In this document: piece after piece, positions 55,108 through 64,000 of the stretch
Layout: each line of letters begins with the position of its first letter
How positions within the stretch are numbered: the stretch's first letter is position 1
Origin: Sphingomonas sp.
GTDB taxonomy: Bacteria; Pseudomonadota; Alphaproteobacteria; Sphingomonadales; Sphingomonadaceae
Length of the DNA: 64,000 nucleotides
Direction of reading: 5' to 3'
Assembly: GCA_013001055.1 (NCBI GenBank)
Contig: JABDNH010000003.1
Location: 1-64,000, forward strand
The notes under the pieces: model-generated
What the model was told of the DNA's origin: nothing
Seen by the model: the letters and a program-made list of their open reading frames with translations, nothing else
The model's database searches: none
Translations under genes and position numbers: made by a program

Positions 55108-56559
55108 ATGAAGACCACTACCTTCACCAAAACCGCGCTCTTCGCGCTGGCCATTGCGACGACGCCCACGGCGCTGACCGCTCCGGCCGCCGCGCAGAGC
55201 CGCTCGGTCCAGCCGACCGAACAGCTCAACGTGTCGCAGGACAGCGGCACCCTGGTGCGCCTGCCCGCCCCGATGGCCGACCTGTTCGTTGCCAATCCCG
55301 AGATTGCCGATATTCAGGTCCGTTCGGAACGCGAGCTCTATATCTTCGGCAAGAATGCGGGTCGCACAACGATCTACGCAACGGGCCGCGGCGGCAACGT
55401 CGTCTACGCTGCGGACGTGGTTGTCGGTCGCAACGTTACCAGCGTCGATCAGATGCTGAACCTGGCGATGCCCGAAGCCAATATCGAAGCCACGCCGATG
55501 AACGGCCTCATCCTGCTCACCGGCACCGTGGCTTCGCCCGACGATGCGCAAGAAGCCGAACGCCTCGTCGCTGCCTACACGGGCGGCGAAGTAGAAGTGG
55601 TCAGCCGCCTCAAGCAGGCGACCCCGCTCCAGGTGACGCTAAAGGTGCGCATCGCTGAAGTGAACCGTACGCTGCTGAAGAATATCGGCGTCAACATCAC
55701 GTCGCAGGACAGCACATCGGGCGGTCGCTTCGCTATTGATCAGGGCGCAGCCTTCGGTGTGCGCGACCCGTTCGAAATAGCGGGCGGCCCGATCGGCACC
55801 TCGCTTGGCATCATGGGCAAGATCTTCGGTCTCGACCTGCTGTCGACCATCGATCTTGCTGAATCGGACGGCCTCGTCACGACGCTTGCCGAACCGAACC
55901 TGACGGCCCTTTCGGGTGAAACCGCCAGCTTCCTTGCAGGCGGCGAATTTCCGATCCCGGTCAGCCAGGAACTCGGCTCGGTGACCATCCAGTACAAGCA
56001 ATATGGTGTCGGCCTCGCCTTCACGCCGTACGTGCTGAACGATGGCCGCATTTCGATGCGGGTGCGCCCGGAAGTCTCCGAATTGTCGACGCAGGGCTCG
56101 ATCCGCCTTAACGGTTTCGATGTTCCCGCGCTGACCACGCGCCGTGCCGAAACGACCGTCGAACTGGGCTCGGGTCAGAGCTTCATGATCGCCGGTCTCT
56201 TGTCGCACACCAACACCAACTCGATCGACAAGGCGCCCTTCCTTGGGGACATCCCCATTCTCGGGTCGCTGTTCCGCTCGACCAGCTATCGTAAGCAGGA
56301 AACCGAACTGGTCGTTGTGGTCACGCCGTATCTGGTCAAGCCGGTCTCGGGGCAGATGGCCCTGCCGACCGATGGCTACCGCGTCCCGACCGACGCGCAG
56401 CGCCAGCTTGAAGGCCAGCTCTGGGCACCGGTCCAGCCGACTGCTCCGGGTGCCACTCGGGCTCCGGCAAGCCAGCCGGGCATGACTGCTCCCGTCGCTT
56501 CGGCGCCGACGGCCGCGCCGGTCGCCGCGGCTCCTGCCCAGCCGGGTTTCGGCATCTAG
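55108..56559 (+). CDS. cpaC: Tad pilus secretin CpaC
   Basis: This is the outer-membrane channel for Flp pili. The 483-residue protein has a signal peptide cleaved after AAAQS (about residue 32) and a pilus-secretin N-domain (LNVSQDSGTLVRLPAPMADLFVANPEIADI). A BON-like segment follows (LILLTGTVASPDDAQ), then the secretin domain ending in the signature VPALTTRRAETTVELGSG and PFLGDIPILGSLFRS. The proline/alanine-rich tail (about 425-483) is unusually long. Confidence 0.95.
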   Translation: MKTTTFTKTALFALAIATTPTALTAPAAAQSRSVQPTEQLNVSQDSGTLVRLPAPMADLFVANPEIADIQVRSERELYIFGKNAGRTTIYATGRGGNVVYAADVVVGRNVTSVDQMLNLAMPEANIEATPMNGLILLTGTVASPDDAQEAERLVAAYTGGEVEVVSRLKQATPLQVTLKVRIAEVNRTLLKNIGVNITSQDSTSGGRFAIDQGAAFGVRDPFEIAGGPIGTSLGIMGKIFGLDLLSTIDLAESDGLVTTLAEPNLTALSGETASFLAGGEFPIPVSQELGSVTIQYKQYGVGLAFTPYVLNDGRISMRVRPEVSELSTQGSIRLNGFDVPALTTRRAETTVELGSGQSFMIAGLLSHTNTNSIDKAPFLGDIPILGSLFRSTSYRKQETELVVVVTPYLVKPVSGQMALPTDGYRVPTDAQRQLEGQLWAPVQPTAPGATRAPASQPGMTAPVASAPTAAPVAAAPAQPGFGI

Positions 56560-56586
56560 GCCGAGCATCAGGAAAGGATTGATAAG

Positions 56587-57252
56587 ATGATGAAGAAGAT
56601 CGCCATCCTGCCGCTCGTCGCCTTCGCCGCGGCTTGCGCCAACCACCAGCCCTATGACGAGCTTGCTCGAGGCATGTCGCCGGTCAACCAGCCGGTCGTC
56701 AGCCAGCAAAGCTATGCCTTCGACGTGACCACGACAGCGGGCACGCTGTCCGGTCCCGAGGCCCAGCGTCTCGACAGTTGGTTCCGTTCGATGAAGCTTG
56801 GCTATGGTGACGCTATCTATGTCGACGGCGGTCCCGCTTCTGCCAGCGCCCGACAGGACATTGCCCGCGTTGCCGGTCGTTATGGCCTGCGGCTTTCGGA
56901 AGGCGCGCCGGTTACCGCCAGCCAGATCGCTCCGGGCTCGGCACGCGTTATCGTGACGCGTACCCAAGCCAGCGTTCCGGGTTGCCCGAATTGGTCGGAA
57001 GCGACCGTTCCCAACTGGAACAATCGTCAGATGCCCGGCCTCGGCTGCGGCGTTAACAGCAACCTGGCCGCAATGGTCGCCAACCCGGAAGACCTGGTTC
57101 GCGGTCGTGAAGGCGCTTCGACCGTCGACGTACGCACCTCGAGCCGCGCTGTCGGCAGCTATCGCGACGCCGAGCCCACGGGCGAAGGCGGCCTCGAAGA
57201 CGTCAGCACCGGTGGTGCTCAGGGCGGTCGTAACTCAGGGGGAGGAAACTAA
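56587..57252 (+). CDS. cpaD: Tad pilus lipoprotein CpaD
   Basis: The 221-residue lipoprotein (AAAC, Cys at about 17) has the CpaD features: VVSQQSYAFDV, RLDSWFRSMKLGYGDAIYVDGG, and PNWSEATVPNWNNRQMPGLGCGVNSNLAAMVANPEDLVRGR. It is the outer-membrane partner of the CpaC secretin. It overlaps cpaE by one base (TAATG). Confidence 0.95.
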   Translation: MMKKIAILPLVAFAAACANHQPYDELARGMSPVNQPVVSQQSYAFDVTTTAGTLSGPEAQRLDSWFRSMKLGYGDAIYVDGGPASASARQDIARVAGRYGLRLSEGAPVTASQIAPGSARVIVTRTQASVPGCPNWSEATVPNWNNRQMPGLGCGVNSNLAAMVANPEDLVRGREGASTVDVRTSSRAVGSYRDAEPTGEGGLEDVSTGGAQGGRNSGGGN

Positions 57253-58526
57253 TGAACGCGCCTTTCCAGGCCCGCGCAGGGCTTCGTGAACCTTTCACGG
57301 CATTCGTCTGTGACGAAGAAACGGCAGATATGCTCCGCCCGGTAGCGGTCGAGCATGGATGGTCGCCGGAAAAGGTCAACATGGGTGGATTGCGCAACGC
57401 AGTCCAGTCGCTCTCGGTGTCCGCCAGCCCGAACGTCTTGTTCGTGGATTTGTCGGAATCGGCCGACCCGCTCAATGACATCAACGCTCTCGCGGAAGTC
57501 TGCGAGCCCGGCACGATCGTCATCGCAGCTGGCCAGGTCAACGATGTTCGCCTTTATCGCGACCTCGTCGCGAGCGGCATCCACGACTATCTCCTGAAGC
57601 CGTTCACGGTCGACCAGGTTCGCGATACGTTTGCGAATGCCCAGGCGATCCTGTCCGGCCCGCGCGGAGAACAGCAGGCTGAAAAGCCCAATGTCATGTC
57701 GGCCGTTATCGGTACGCGTGGCGGTTGCGGCGCTTCGACCATCGCCTCCAGCCTCGCCTGGATGCTCGGTGAAAAGGCCGAACGCTCCACTGCCCTTCTG
57801 GACCTCGACGTCCATTTCGGCACCGGTGCGCTCAGCCTCGATCTCGAGCCCGGCCGCGGCCTGACCGACGCGATCGAAAATCCGAGCCGTATCGACGGTC
57901 TCTTCATTGAGCGTGCGATGGTGCGCGCCAATGAACGCCTGTCGGTCCTCTCGGCCGAAGCGCCGATCAACGCACCGTTGCAGACCGATGGCACCGCCTT
58001 CTTCCAACTGCAGGAAGAAATGAAGAATGCCTTCGAGGCGACGGTCGTCGACCTGCCGCGTCACATGATGATCCAGTATCCGCACATGGTGCATGATGCC
58101 CATGTCGCGATCGTCTGTTCGGAACTCACGCTTGCTGCCACGCGCGACACCATTCGTGTCCTCGCCTGGCTCAAGTCGAATGCCCCGCAGACCAAGGTCA
58201 TAACCGTGGCCAACCGTGTGCCCGCCGGCGGCGCGCTTGAGATTTCGAAGAAAGATTTCGAGCAGTCGATCGAGCGTAACATCGACATCGTCTTCCCGTT
58301 CGACGCGAAGACGGCGGCGCAGGCTGCCAAGCTTGGCAAGCCGCTCGCGGAAATCGCCACCGGCAAGCTCGGTGCACCGTTCGCCAACCTGTCGAACATG
58401 GTGCTGAGCCATGCTTCGGAAGAAGGCGCGGATACGGTCGGCAAATCGGGCGGCGGCAAGGGTGCCAAGAACCTGGTCGACAACCTGAAAAACATGCTGT
58501 CGAAGCCCAAAGCCGAAGCAGCCTAA
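57252..58526 (+). CDS. cpaE: Tad pilus assembly ATPase CpaE (MinD/ParA-like)
   Basis: The 424-residue protein has an N-terminal receiver-like domain (about 15-135) and a MinD/ParA-like domain. Its P-loop reads GTRGGCGASTIASSLAW, the deviant form without the usual lysine that is common in CpaE, followed by ALLDLDVHFG. CpaE places the Tad machine, often at a pole. The next gene is tadB, where cpaF is normally found. Confidence 0.93.
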   Translation: MNAPFQARAGLREPFTAFVCDEETADMLRPVAVEHGWSPEKVNMGGLRNAVQSLSVSASPNVLFVDLSESADPLNDINALAEVCEPGTIVIAAGQVNDVRLYRDLVASGIHDYLLKPFTVDQVRDTFANAQAILSGPRGEQQAEKPNVMSAVIGTRGGCGASTIASSLAWMLGEKAERSTALLDLDVHFGTGALSLDLEPGRGLTDAIENPSRIDGLFIERAMVRANERLSVLSAEAPINAPLQTDGTAFFQLQEEMKNAFEATVVDLPRHMMIQYPHMVHDAHVAIVCSELTLAATRDTIRVLAWLKSNAPQTKVITVANRVPAGGALEISKKDFEQSIERNIDIVFPFDAKTAAQAAKLGKPLAEIATGKLGAPFANLSNMVLSHASEEGADTVGKSGGGKGAKNLVDNLKNMLSKPKAEAA

Positions 58527-58540
58527 TGTAACGGGGGCCG

Positions 58541-58564
58541 GGCGAGAGATGCGTCTCTCGCCCA
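58541..58564. other. Strong hairpin between cpaE and tadB
   Basis: GGGCGAGAGA (58541-58550) pairs perfectly with TCTCTCGCCC (58555-58564) over a TGCG loop, with no T-run on either side. It fills the 65-nt gap that takes the place of cpaF. It may stabilise or process the transcript between cpaE and tadB. Confidence 0.6.
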
Positions 58565-58591
58565 CCGGCTCCCACTCGAGGGGATGACGCA

Positions 58592-59563
58592 ATGCTGCTG
58601 ATCATCATTGCACTGGGACTGGCCCTGTTGGTGGGCGGCGTTTGGATCGCCATCACTGCCAACGGCCCGTCCAAGACGTTCAAGCGCCGTGTCGCTCAGA
58701 TGCGCGATCGCCACAGCGAAGGCGGTGCGCTCAAGGCCAGCGCGCAGATGCAGATCCGCAAGCTGATGGCCGACCGCGACAGCCGCATGGAAGGCTTCGC
58801 GAGCTCGCTGATGCCCAAGCCGGAACTGATGCGGCTTCGTCTGGAAAAGACCGGCAAGAACATCCCGCTTGCCAAATATCTCGGCATCAACTTCGGCATC
58901 GCCGCGCTCGTCGCCGTGCTGATGGCCTTCAAGGGCATGCCGTTCCTGTTTGCGCTGATGTTCGGCCTCGCCGTCGGTGTCGGTTTGCCGCACCTGTGGG
59001 TCGGCATGATGATCAAGAAGCGGATGGGCCAGTTCAATCAGAACTTCCCCGACGCCATCGAACTGATGGTCCGCGGTCTTCGCTCGGGACTTCCGATCAC
59101 CGAAACGCTCGGCATCGTGGCCGGCGAAATTCCTGGCCCGGTAGGCAAGGAATTCAAGGAAGTCGCGGAAAAGATGAAGGTCGGGCGCACCATGGAGCAG
59201 GCGCTCCAGGAAACCGCCGATCGACTCGGCACGCCCGAATTCCAGTTTTTCGTCATCACGCTGGCAATCCAGCGCGAAACGGGCGGCAACCTGGCCGAAA
59301 CGCTGGCCAACCTCGCCGACGTGCTGCGCAAGCGCATCCAGATGCGTCTCAAGATCAAGGCGATGAGCTCGGAATCCAAAGCCTCGGCGATGATCGTCGG
59401 CTCGCTGCCCTTCATCGTGTTCGGCCTCGTCTACATGATGAACCCCGAATACATGGAGAATTTCTTCATCGACGAGCGCCTGATGGTGGCCGGAATCGGT
59501 GGCCTTGTGTGGATGTCGATCGGCGTCGCCATGATGGCCAAGATGGTCAACTTCGAGATTTAG
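58592..59563 (+). CDS. tadB: Tad pilus inner-membrane platform protein TadB
   Basis: The 323-residue protein has the T2SSF domain (FPDAIELMVRGLRSGLPITETLGIVAGEIPGPVGKEF, then LGTPEFQFFVITLAIQRETGGNLAETL) with four to five membrane segments. It forms the platform that couples the ATPase to pilin polymerisation. GAGGGG lies just upstream of the start. Confidence 0.94.
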   Translation: MLLIIIALGLALLVGGVWIAITANGPSKTFKRRVAQMRDRHSEGGALKASAQMQIRKLMADRDSRMEGFASSLMPKPELMRLRLEKTGKNIPLAKYLGINFGIAALVAVLMAFKGMPFLFALMFGLAVGVGLPHLWVGMMIKKRMGQFNQNFPDAIELMVRGLRSGLPITETLGIVAGEIPGPVGKEFKEVAEKMKVGRTMEQALQETADRLGTPEFQFFVITLAIQRETGGNLAETLANLADVLRKRIQMRLKIKAMSSESKASAMIVGSLPFIVFGLVYMMNPEYMENFFIDERLMVAGIGGLVWMSIGVAMMAKMVNFEI

Positions 59564-59573
59564 GGGGAAGACG

Positions 59574-60599
59574 ATGACCATACTCACCACCTTCATCGCT
59601 GCTGCCCTGTCGATGGGCGGCCCCGAACTCCTCGGTGTCGATGTCATCCTCGTTGCGACGGGCCTCGCCTTCGTCGCCATGATGGCCGTGCTTACCGCCA
59701 TCTATGCCGCGACCACGGTCAAGGACCCGATGGCCAAGCGCGTCAAAGCCTTGAATGCTCGCCGCGAGCAGCTGAAGGCCGGCATCGTTGCCTCGACCAA
59801 CAAGCGCAAGAAGCTGAAGCACCAGAACGATGCGGCCGACAGGGTCCGCTCGATCCTGTCCAACTTCAAGATGCTGCAGGAAGACCAGATCAAGACGACC
59901 CAGGAAAAGCTGGGTCAGGCGGGTATCCGCTCGAAGGAACTGGCCTACTTCATCATCTTCGCGCGTTTCGTGCTGCCCGTCGTGCTCGGCATCACTGCGG
60001 TCGTCCTCATCTATCTCGTCGACTATTTCCCGGAATGGGGCTGGTTCAAGAAATATGCGTCCGTCGCCGGAACGATCCTCTTGAGCTACAAGGCGCCGGA
60101 TATCTGGCTGAAGAACAAGATCAACAAGCGGTCGGAAGCCATCCGCAAAGGCTTGCCCGACGCGCTCGATCTCCTCGTCATTTGCGCCGAAGCCGGTCTG
60201 ACCGTCGACGCCGCATTTTCCCGCGTCGCACGCGAACTGGGCAAGGCCTATCCCGAACTGGGTGACGAATTCGGCCTGACCGCGATCGAACTGGGCTTCC
60301 TGGCCGAGCGTCGCAAGGCCTTTGAAAACCTATCGAAGCGCGTCGACCTGGAAGCCGTTCGCGGCGTCGTGACGACCATGATCCAGACCGAGAAATACGG
60401 TACGCCGCTGGCTTCTGCCCTGCGCGTCCTGTCGGCGGAATTCCGCAACGAGCGCATGATGCGCGCCGAGGAAAAGGCCGCGCGCCTCCCGGCGATCATG
60501 ACCATCCCGCTCATCCTCTTCATTCTTCCGGTGCTGTTCATCGTGATCCTTGGCCCCGCGGCCTGTGCGATCAGCGACAACTTCGTGAACCGCGCCTAG
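59574..60599 (+). CDS. tadC: Tad pilus inner-membrane platform protein TadC
   Basis: The 341-residue second platform protein has a T2SSF domain (GLPDALDLLVICAEAGLTVDAAFSRVARELGKAYPEL, then MIQTEKYGTPLASALRVLS) and membrane segments near 20-42, 120-140 and 305-335. It is 10 nt after tadB, and a terminator follows it. Confidence 0.94.
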   Translation: MTILTTFIAAALSMGGPELLGVDVILVATGLAFVAMMAVLTAIYAATTVKDPMAKRVKALNARREQLKAGIVASTNKRKKLKHQNDAADRVRSILSNFKMLQEDQIKTTQEKLGQAGIRSKELAYFIIFARFVLPVVLGITAVVLIYLVDYFPEWGWFKKYASVAGTILLSYKAPDIWLKNKINKRSEAIRKGLPDALDLLVICAEAGLTVDAAFSRVARELGKAYPELGDEFGLTAIELGFLAERRKAFENLSKRVDLEAVRGVVTTMIQTEKYGTPLASALRVLSAEFRNERMMRAEEKAARLPAIMTIPLILFILPVLFIVILGPAACAISDNFVNRA

Positions 60600-60628
60600 C
60601 CAAGCTTCCCAGGTGGGGGGAAGGTACT

Positions 60629-60664
60629 GCCGTCGCCTTTCGGGGCGGCGGCGGTTTCATTTTG
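60629..60664 (+). terminator. Intrinsic terminator after tadC
   Basis: GCCGTCGCC (60629-60637) pairs with GGCGGCGGC (60644-60652) with one wobble pair and is followed by GGTTTCATTTT. It lies about 30 nt after the tadC stop and ends the cpa/tad transcript. Confidence 0.75.
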
Positions 60665-60715
60665 CGCGGCCAATCGCGCCGTGCTAGCCACGACCAAACA
60701 ACGGGGAGTATTTGC

Positions 60716-60991
60716 ATGCTCGATTTCACGCAGGACCAGTGGATTCTGGTCGGGATGGTGTTCCTGCTCGGCATTTTCGCCGGCATGTTTTTGCTCTCGG
60801 GCGGCAGCCGTAAATGGAAAGAGCGCTACCGCAACGAAGTTGAAAAGCGGGAGCGCATCGAAGCCGATTACAAGGCCGCGGAGGCCGAATGGCGCGAGAA
60901 GGACTCGCTGCGCGCTGCAGCGCTTCGATCCAAGGGCATAGATGTCGAAACCGTGGATGACGGCGAGGAAACCCCGCCGCCGCGGGCCTAG
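60716..60991 (+). CDS. Small single-pass membrane protein
   Basis: The 91-residue protein has one membrane segment (about residues 11-29, WILVGMVFLLGIFAGMFLL) and then a charged, probably coiled-coil stretch (WKERYRNEVEKRERIEADYKAAEAEW). GGGGAG lies 7-8 nt before the ATG. Function is unknown. It follows the tadC terminator, so it has its own promoter or depends on read-through. Its stop overlaps the convergent glyS stop (CTAG). Confidence 0.8.
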   Translation: MLDFTQDQWILVGMVFLLGIFAGMFLLSGGSRKWKERYRNEVEKRERIEADYKAAEAEWREKDSLRAAALRSKGIDVETVDDGEETPPPRA

Positions 60992-63117
60992 CCTTCGATC
61001 TTACTGAAATCGGCGACGCCATTCACAAGCTCGCGGAACCGCGCGAGCAGGCCGAGGCGTCGTTTGCGCACGTCCGCATCGTCGGCATTGACGATCACGT
61101 CTTCAAAGAAGGTATCGATCGGCCCACGCAGTGACGCCAGCGCGCCCATGGCGGCGGCAAAATCTTCGTCGCCCAGTGCCTGCGACGCCACCGGCCCTGC
61201 CGTCACCACCGCATCGACAAGCGCGCGCTCTGCGGGTTCGAGGGTGTCATGGTCGAGCTCTGCGATAGCGTCCTCAAGCCCATCGGTCACCAACACGAAC
61301 GGATCTTCCTCGCCGGTCTGCTCGATCTTGCCGGGGATCGCGCCCTCGCCTTCGAATCCCTCTTTCTTGAGAATGTTGGCAGCGCGTTTGTAGGCAGCGA
61401 GCAAGTCGGCGCCCTCCTCAGTCTCGACAAACGCCTGGAGCGCTTTCACGCGTTCCACCATCCGAACCTTGTCGCCGTCGGTTTCTACGGCAACGACCGC
61501 ATCGATCATGTCATGACGAACGTTGGCCTCGCGTTGCTGCACTTTGAGGCGATCGACCAAGAAGCTCGCGATATCATGCCCCGCGTCGGCACTGCCCTCC
61601 GCGTGCGCCGCTGCACTGATCAGTCCACGCATCGAAACCCGCAATCCATTCTCGAGGATCAAGGCAATAATGCCCAGTGCAGCCCTGCGGAGCGCAAACG
61701 GGTCTTTTGATCCTGTGGGCTTAAGGTCGAACTGGAAGAACGACACCAGCGTGTCGACCTTGTCGGCCAGCGCCACCGCCACCGTCACTGGCTCAGTAGG
61801 CACCTCATCACCCTGCCCCACTGGTCTGTAGTGATCGCGCACGGCATCGGCGATCTCGTCTCCCTCGCCTTGCGCTCGCGCCAAGTGGCCGCCGACAATG
61901 CCTTGGAGTTCGCCGAATTCACCGACGAGGCCGGTGACGAGATCGTTCTTGGAGAGGCGAGCGGCGCGCTCGACCGTATCGGGGTCGGCGTCGACGATCT
62001 TCTCCTCGACGAGCCAGCGCGCCAGCTTGGCTACGCGGTCCACCTTGTCGGCAACGGTGCCGAGCTTTTCGTGGAAGACAATGTCCTTGAGCTGGTCGCC
62101 AAGACTTTCAAGCGGCACCTTGAGATCGTTTTCCCAGAAGAAGCGCGCATCGGAGAGCCGCGCCGCCAAGACGCGTTCGTTGCCCGCGACCACCGCGGCA
62201 GGATCGCTGCTATCGATATTGGCGGTGCACACGAACGCCGGGGCGAGCTTTTCGCTATCGCGCATCACGAAATATTTCTGGTCGGCCCGAGCGGTCTTCT
62301 GGATGACTTCTTCAGGCACATCGAGGAAGTCCGGATCGAAGCGGCCGACTAGTGGCACCGGCCATTCCGTCAGGCCGGCATTCTCGATGACGAGGCCTTC
62401 GTCTTCGACCAGGTCGAAACCTGAATCGGCGGCAGCTTTTGCCGCCCCTTGGCGCACGATCGCCTCGCGCTCTTCATGGTCGACCAGCACGTGCGCCATC
62501 CGCAATTTCTCGACATAGTCGTGCGCGCCGCCAAGGGTGATCTCGCCCGGGTGATGGAAGCGATGGCCAAGTGTCGCCGCGCCGCAGCTAACGCCGTCGA
62601 TGTCGACCGGCACGATCGCGTCGCCAAGCAATGCGACAATGCGGTGCAGCGGACGCACCCAGCGCAGGCTCTCGCTACTCGCCGAGGCAGCACCCCAGCG
62701 CATCGACTTTGGCCACGGGAAATCGCGCACGATGGCCTCGATCACGGGGCCGATAATGTCTACCGTCGGCTGTCCGGGTTTATCGATGACGGCGAAATAG
62801 GTGTCGCGACCCTTGACGTCGCGAACCTCAAGACCATCGCGCGAAATCCCGTTTTTCCGGCAAAAACCGTCGACGGCCTGATCGGGTGCGCCCTCGGGCG
62901 GTCCCTTGATTTCCTCGCGCACCGCCTCGGTTGCGTCCGGCAGCCCCTCTGCGATCAGCGCAAGGCGCCGCGGTGTTGAATAGGTCCGGATCGCGTCTGC
63001 CTTCAGCCCCGCCTCGGCCAGCTGCGCTTCGAACAGTCGTTGCAGTTCGCGCCGCGCACCGGCCTGCATTCGCGCCGGTATTTCTTCGGAAAAGAGTTCG
63101 AGGAGAAAGTCGCTCAT
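60988..63117 (-). CDS. glyS: Glycyl-tRNA synthetase beta subunit
   Basis: This is the tRNA-binding subunit of the alpha2-beta2 GlyRS. The 709-residue protein begins [18 protein letters not shown], the family start, and has the HD-like region ([18 protein letters not shown]) and [37 protein letters not shown]-type anticodon domain is at the C-terminus. It overlaps glyQ by 4 nt. Confidence 0.97.
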   Translation of the reverse strand: MSDFLLELFSEEIPARMQAGARRELQRLFEAQLAEAGLKADAIRTYSTPRRLALIAEGLPDATEAVREEIKGPPEGAPDQAVDGFCRKNGISRDGLEVRDVKGRDTYFAVIDKPGQPTVDIIGPVIEAIVRDFPWPKSMRWGAASASSESLRWVRPLHRIVALLGDAIVPVDIDGVSCGAATLGHRFHHPGEITLGGAHDYVEKLRMAHVLVDHEEREAIVRQGAAKAAADSGFDLVEDEGLVIENAGLTEWPVPLVGRFDPDFLDVPEEVIQKTARADQKYFVMRDSEKLAPAFVCTANIDSSDPAAVVAGNERVLAARLSDARFFWENDLKVPLESLGDQLKDIVFHEKLGTVADKVDRVAKLARWLVEEKIVDADPDTVERAARLSKNDLVTGLVGEFGELQGIVGGHLARAQGEGDEIADAVRDHYRPVGQGDEVPTEPVTVAVALADKVDTLVSFFQFDLKPTGSKDPFALRRAALGIIALILENGLRVSMRGLISAAAHAEGSADAGHDIASFLVDRLKVQQREANVRHDMIDAVVAVETDGDKVRMVERVKALQAFVETEEGADLLAAYKRAANILKKEGFEGEGAIPGKIEQTGEEDPFVLVTDGLEDAIAELDHDTLEPAERALVDAVVTAGPVASQALGDEDFAAAMGALASLRGPIDTFFEDVIVNADDADVRKRRLGLLARFRELVNGVADFSKIEG

Positions 63118-63974
63118 GCCGCTTCTCCTTCAAGTTGCTTCATCCACGCTGCGCAGGCGCCTTTCGCCAGATCGCGGACGCGGCCGATATAGGCCTGGCG
63201 CTCGGCGACCGAGATGACCCCCCTCGCCTGCAGCATATTGAAAATATGGCTCGCCTTGATGGCCTGCTCGTACGCCGCAATCGGCACGTCGTGTTGCAAG
63301 CAGTTCTCCGCCTCCGCGGCGGCCTTGCGGAACAGGTCGAACAGCGCGTCCGTATCGGCGACCTCGAAATGATATTTGCTCATCTGCTTTTCATTTTCGA
63401 GAAAGACGTCGCGATACGAAGTGCCGTGATCGTTGAACTTGAGGTCGAACACATTGTCGACGCCCTGGATGTACATGGCCAGTCGCTCGAGCCCGTAGGT
63501 GAGCTCGCCCGACACCGGCTTGCAATCGAACCCGCCGACCTGCTGGAAATAGGTGAACTGCGTGACCTCCATGCCATCGCACCATACCTCCCAGCCCAAG
63601 CCCCAGGCACCAAGCGTCGGGCTTTCCCAGTCGTCCTCGACAAATCGGATATCGTGCTTGAGCGGATCGATGCCGATCTCCGCAAGACTGCCGAGATAGA
63701 GTTCCTGCAAATTCACCGGGCTGGGCTTGAGCATGACCTGGTACTGGTAATAGTGGCCTAGCCTGTTGGGGTTTTTACCATAGCGCCCGTCCGTGGGTCG
63801 GCGGCACGGCTGAACATAGGCGGCGCGCCACGGCGCTGGTCCAAGCGCGCGCAGCACGGTAGCCGGGTGAAACGTGCCCGCCCCCATCTCCATGTCATAA
63901 GGTTGCAGGATCGCGCATCCATGCTCACTCCAATAACGGTGCAGCGTCAGGATCAGGTCTTGAAATGACAACAT
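63114..63974 (-). CDS. glyQ: Glycyl-tRNA synthetase alpha subunit
   Basis: This is the catalytic class II subunit of Gly[41 protein letters not shown] is the family start, giving 286 residues; an in-frame ATG at 63998 would add eight. [41 protein letters not shown] and [12 protein letters not shown] carry the active site. Only 26 bases upstream are in the window, so regulation cannot be judged. Confidence 0.97.
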   Translation of the reverse strand: MLSFQDLILTLHRYWSEHGCAILQPYDMEMGAGTFHPATVLRALGPAPWRAAYVQPCRRPTDGRYGKNPNRLGHYYQYQVMLKPSPVNLQELYLGSLAEIGIDPLKHDIRFVEDDWESPTLGAWGLGWEVWCDGMEVTQFTYFQQVGGFDCKPVSGELTYGLERLAMYIQGVDNVFDLKFNDHGTSYRDVFLENEKQMSKYHFEVADTDALFDLFRKAAAEAENCLQHDVPIAAYEQAIKASHIFNMLQARGVISVAERQAYIGRVRDLAKGACAAWMKQLEGEAA

Positions 63975-64000
63975 GGTGCAGCGCTTTGCGTGAGGCATGC

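Noticed and set aside
57249-58592. A 447-codon open frame on the minus strand
   Set aside because: Mirror of cpaE. No ribosome site and no family features.

Overview
The window reads as chromosome of a high-GC alphaproteobacterium, most likely of the order Sphingomonadales. The grounds are an ALA synthase (C4 haem pathway), the dnaA/rpsT/mutM/ubiE/ubiB/coaBC/dut block, the smr-mltA-Tim44-like/secB arrangement, the rpmH-rnpA-yidD-yidC-engB order, a two-subunit GcvP and an ABA4-like protein. The species cannot be named from sequence alone. Coding density is very high. Genes in a run usually overlap by 1-20 bases, and six convergent gene pairs share bases of their stop codons.

Region 1 (1 to about 2625) is accessory DNA. 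It holds the 5' part of a gene for a tRNA-guanine-transglycosylase-like protein that runs off the left edge, and a 549-aa protein I do not recognise, both on the minus strand. This DNA ends abruptly inside comM (2597-3631), whose last third is replaced by 4-10 foreign codons and a stop. An island therefore appears to have integrated into comM.

Region 2 (3771-20338) is core genome. It carries a PGPGW-type membrane protein, then rpmH-rnpA-yidD-yidC-engB-GST-dapE (tRNA processing, ribosome, membrane insertion and lysine/peptidoglycan precursor supply), a GGDEF/EAL protein, smr-mltA-Tim44-like facing secB-murJ-trpS, a DUF4136 lipoprotein, a BON-MscS channel, and dnaA in the opposite direction.

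Region 3 (20339-38156) starts with the dnaA upstream region, which has a short repeat array. It continues with rpsT, mutM, ubiE-ubiB-coaBC-dut-moeB, topA, dprA-plsY, murI-hemA and a YdeI-like small gene with no canonical start codon. A DUF3429 gene, rpiB-glyA-nrdR-trmJ, a small secreted protein, chorismate mutase and rpsD follow.

Region 4 (38182-52413) opens with a remnant of an S9 peptidase. It contains agmatine-to-putrescine genes (aguA-aguB), a uracil-DNA glycosylase fused to a GNAT acetyltransferase, folK, tRNA-Lys(UUU), a two-lobed retropepsin-like protease, two PilZ genes, a DUF938 methyltransferase and an ABA4-like protein. The glycine cleavage operon gcvT-gcvH-gcvPA-gcvPB lies behind a tandem glycine riboswitch, followed by a lipoprotein gene and ispH-rnhA.

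Region 5 (52417-63974) holds an FAD oxidoreductase, a Tad/Cpa pilus locus (cpaA-B-C-D-E-tadB-tadC) that lacks the expected CpaF ATPase and Flp pilin genes, a small membrane protein and glyQ-glyS. Glycine handling recurs across the window (glyA, hemA, gcv, glyQS), but only gcv shows a visible glycine-responsive control element.
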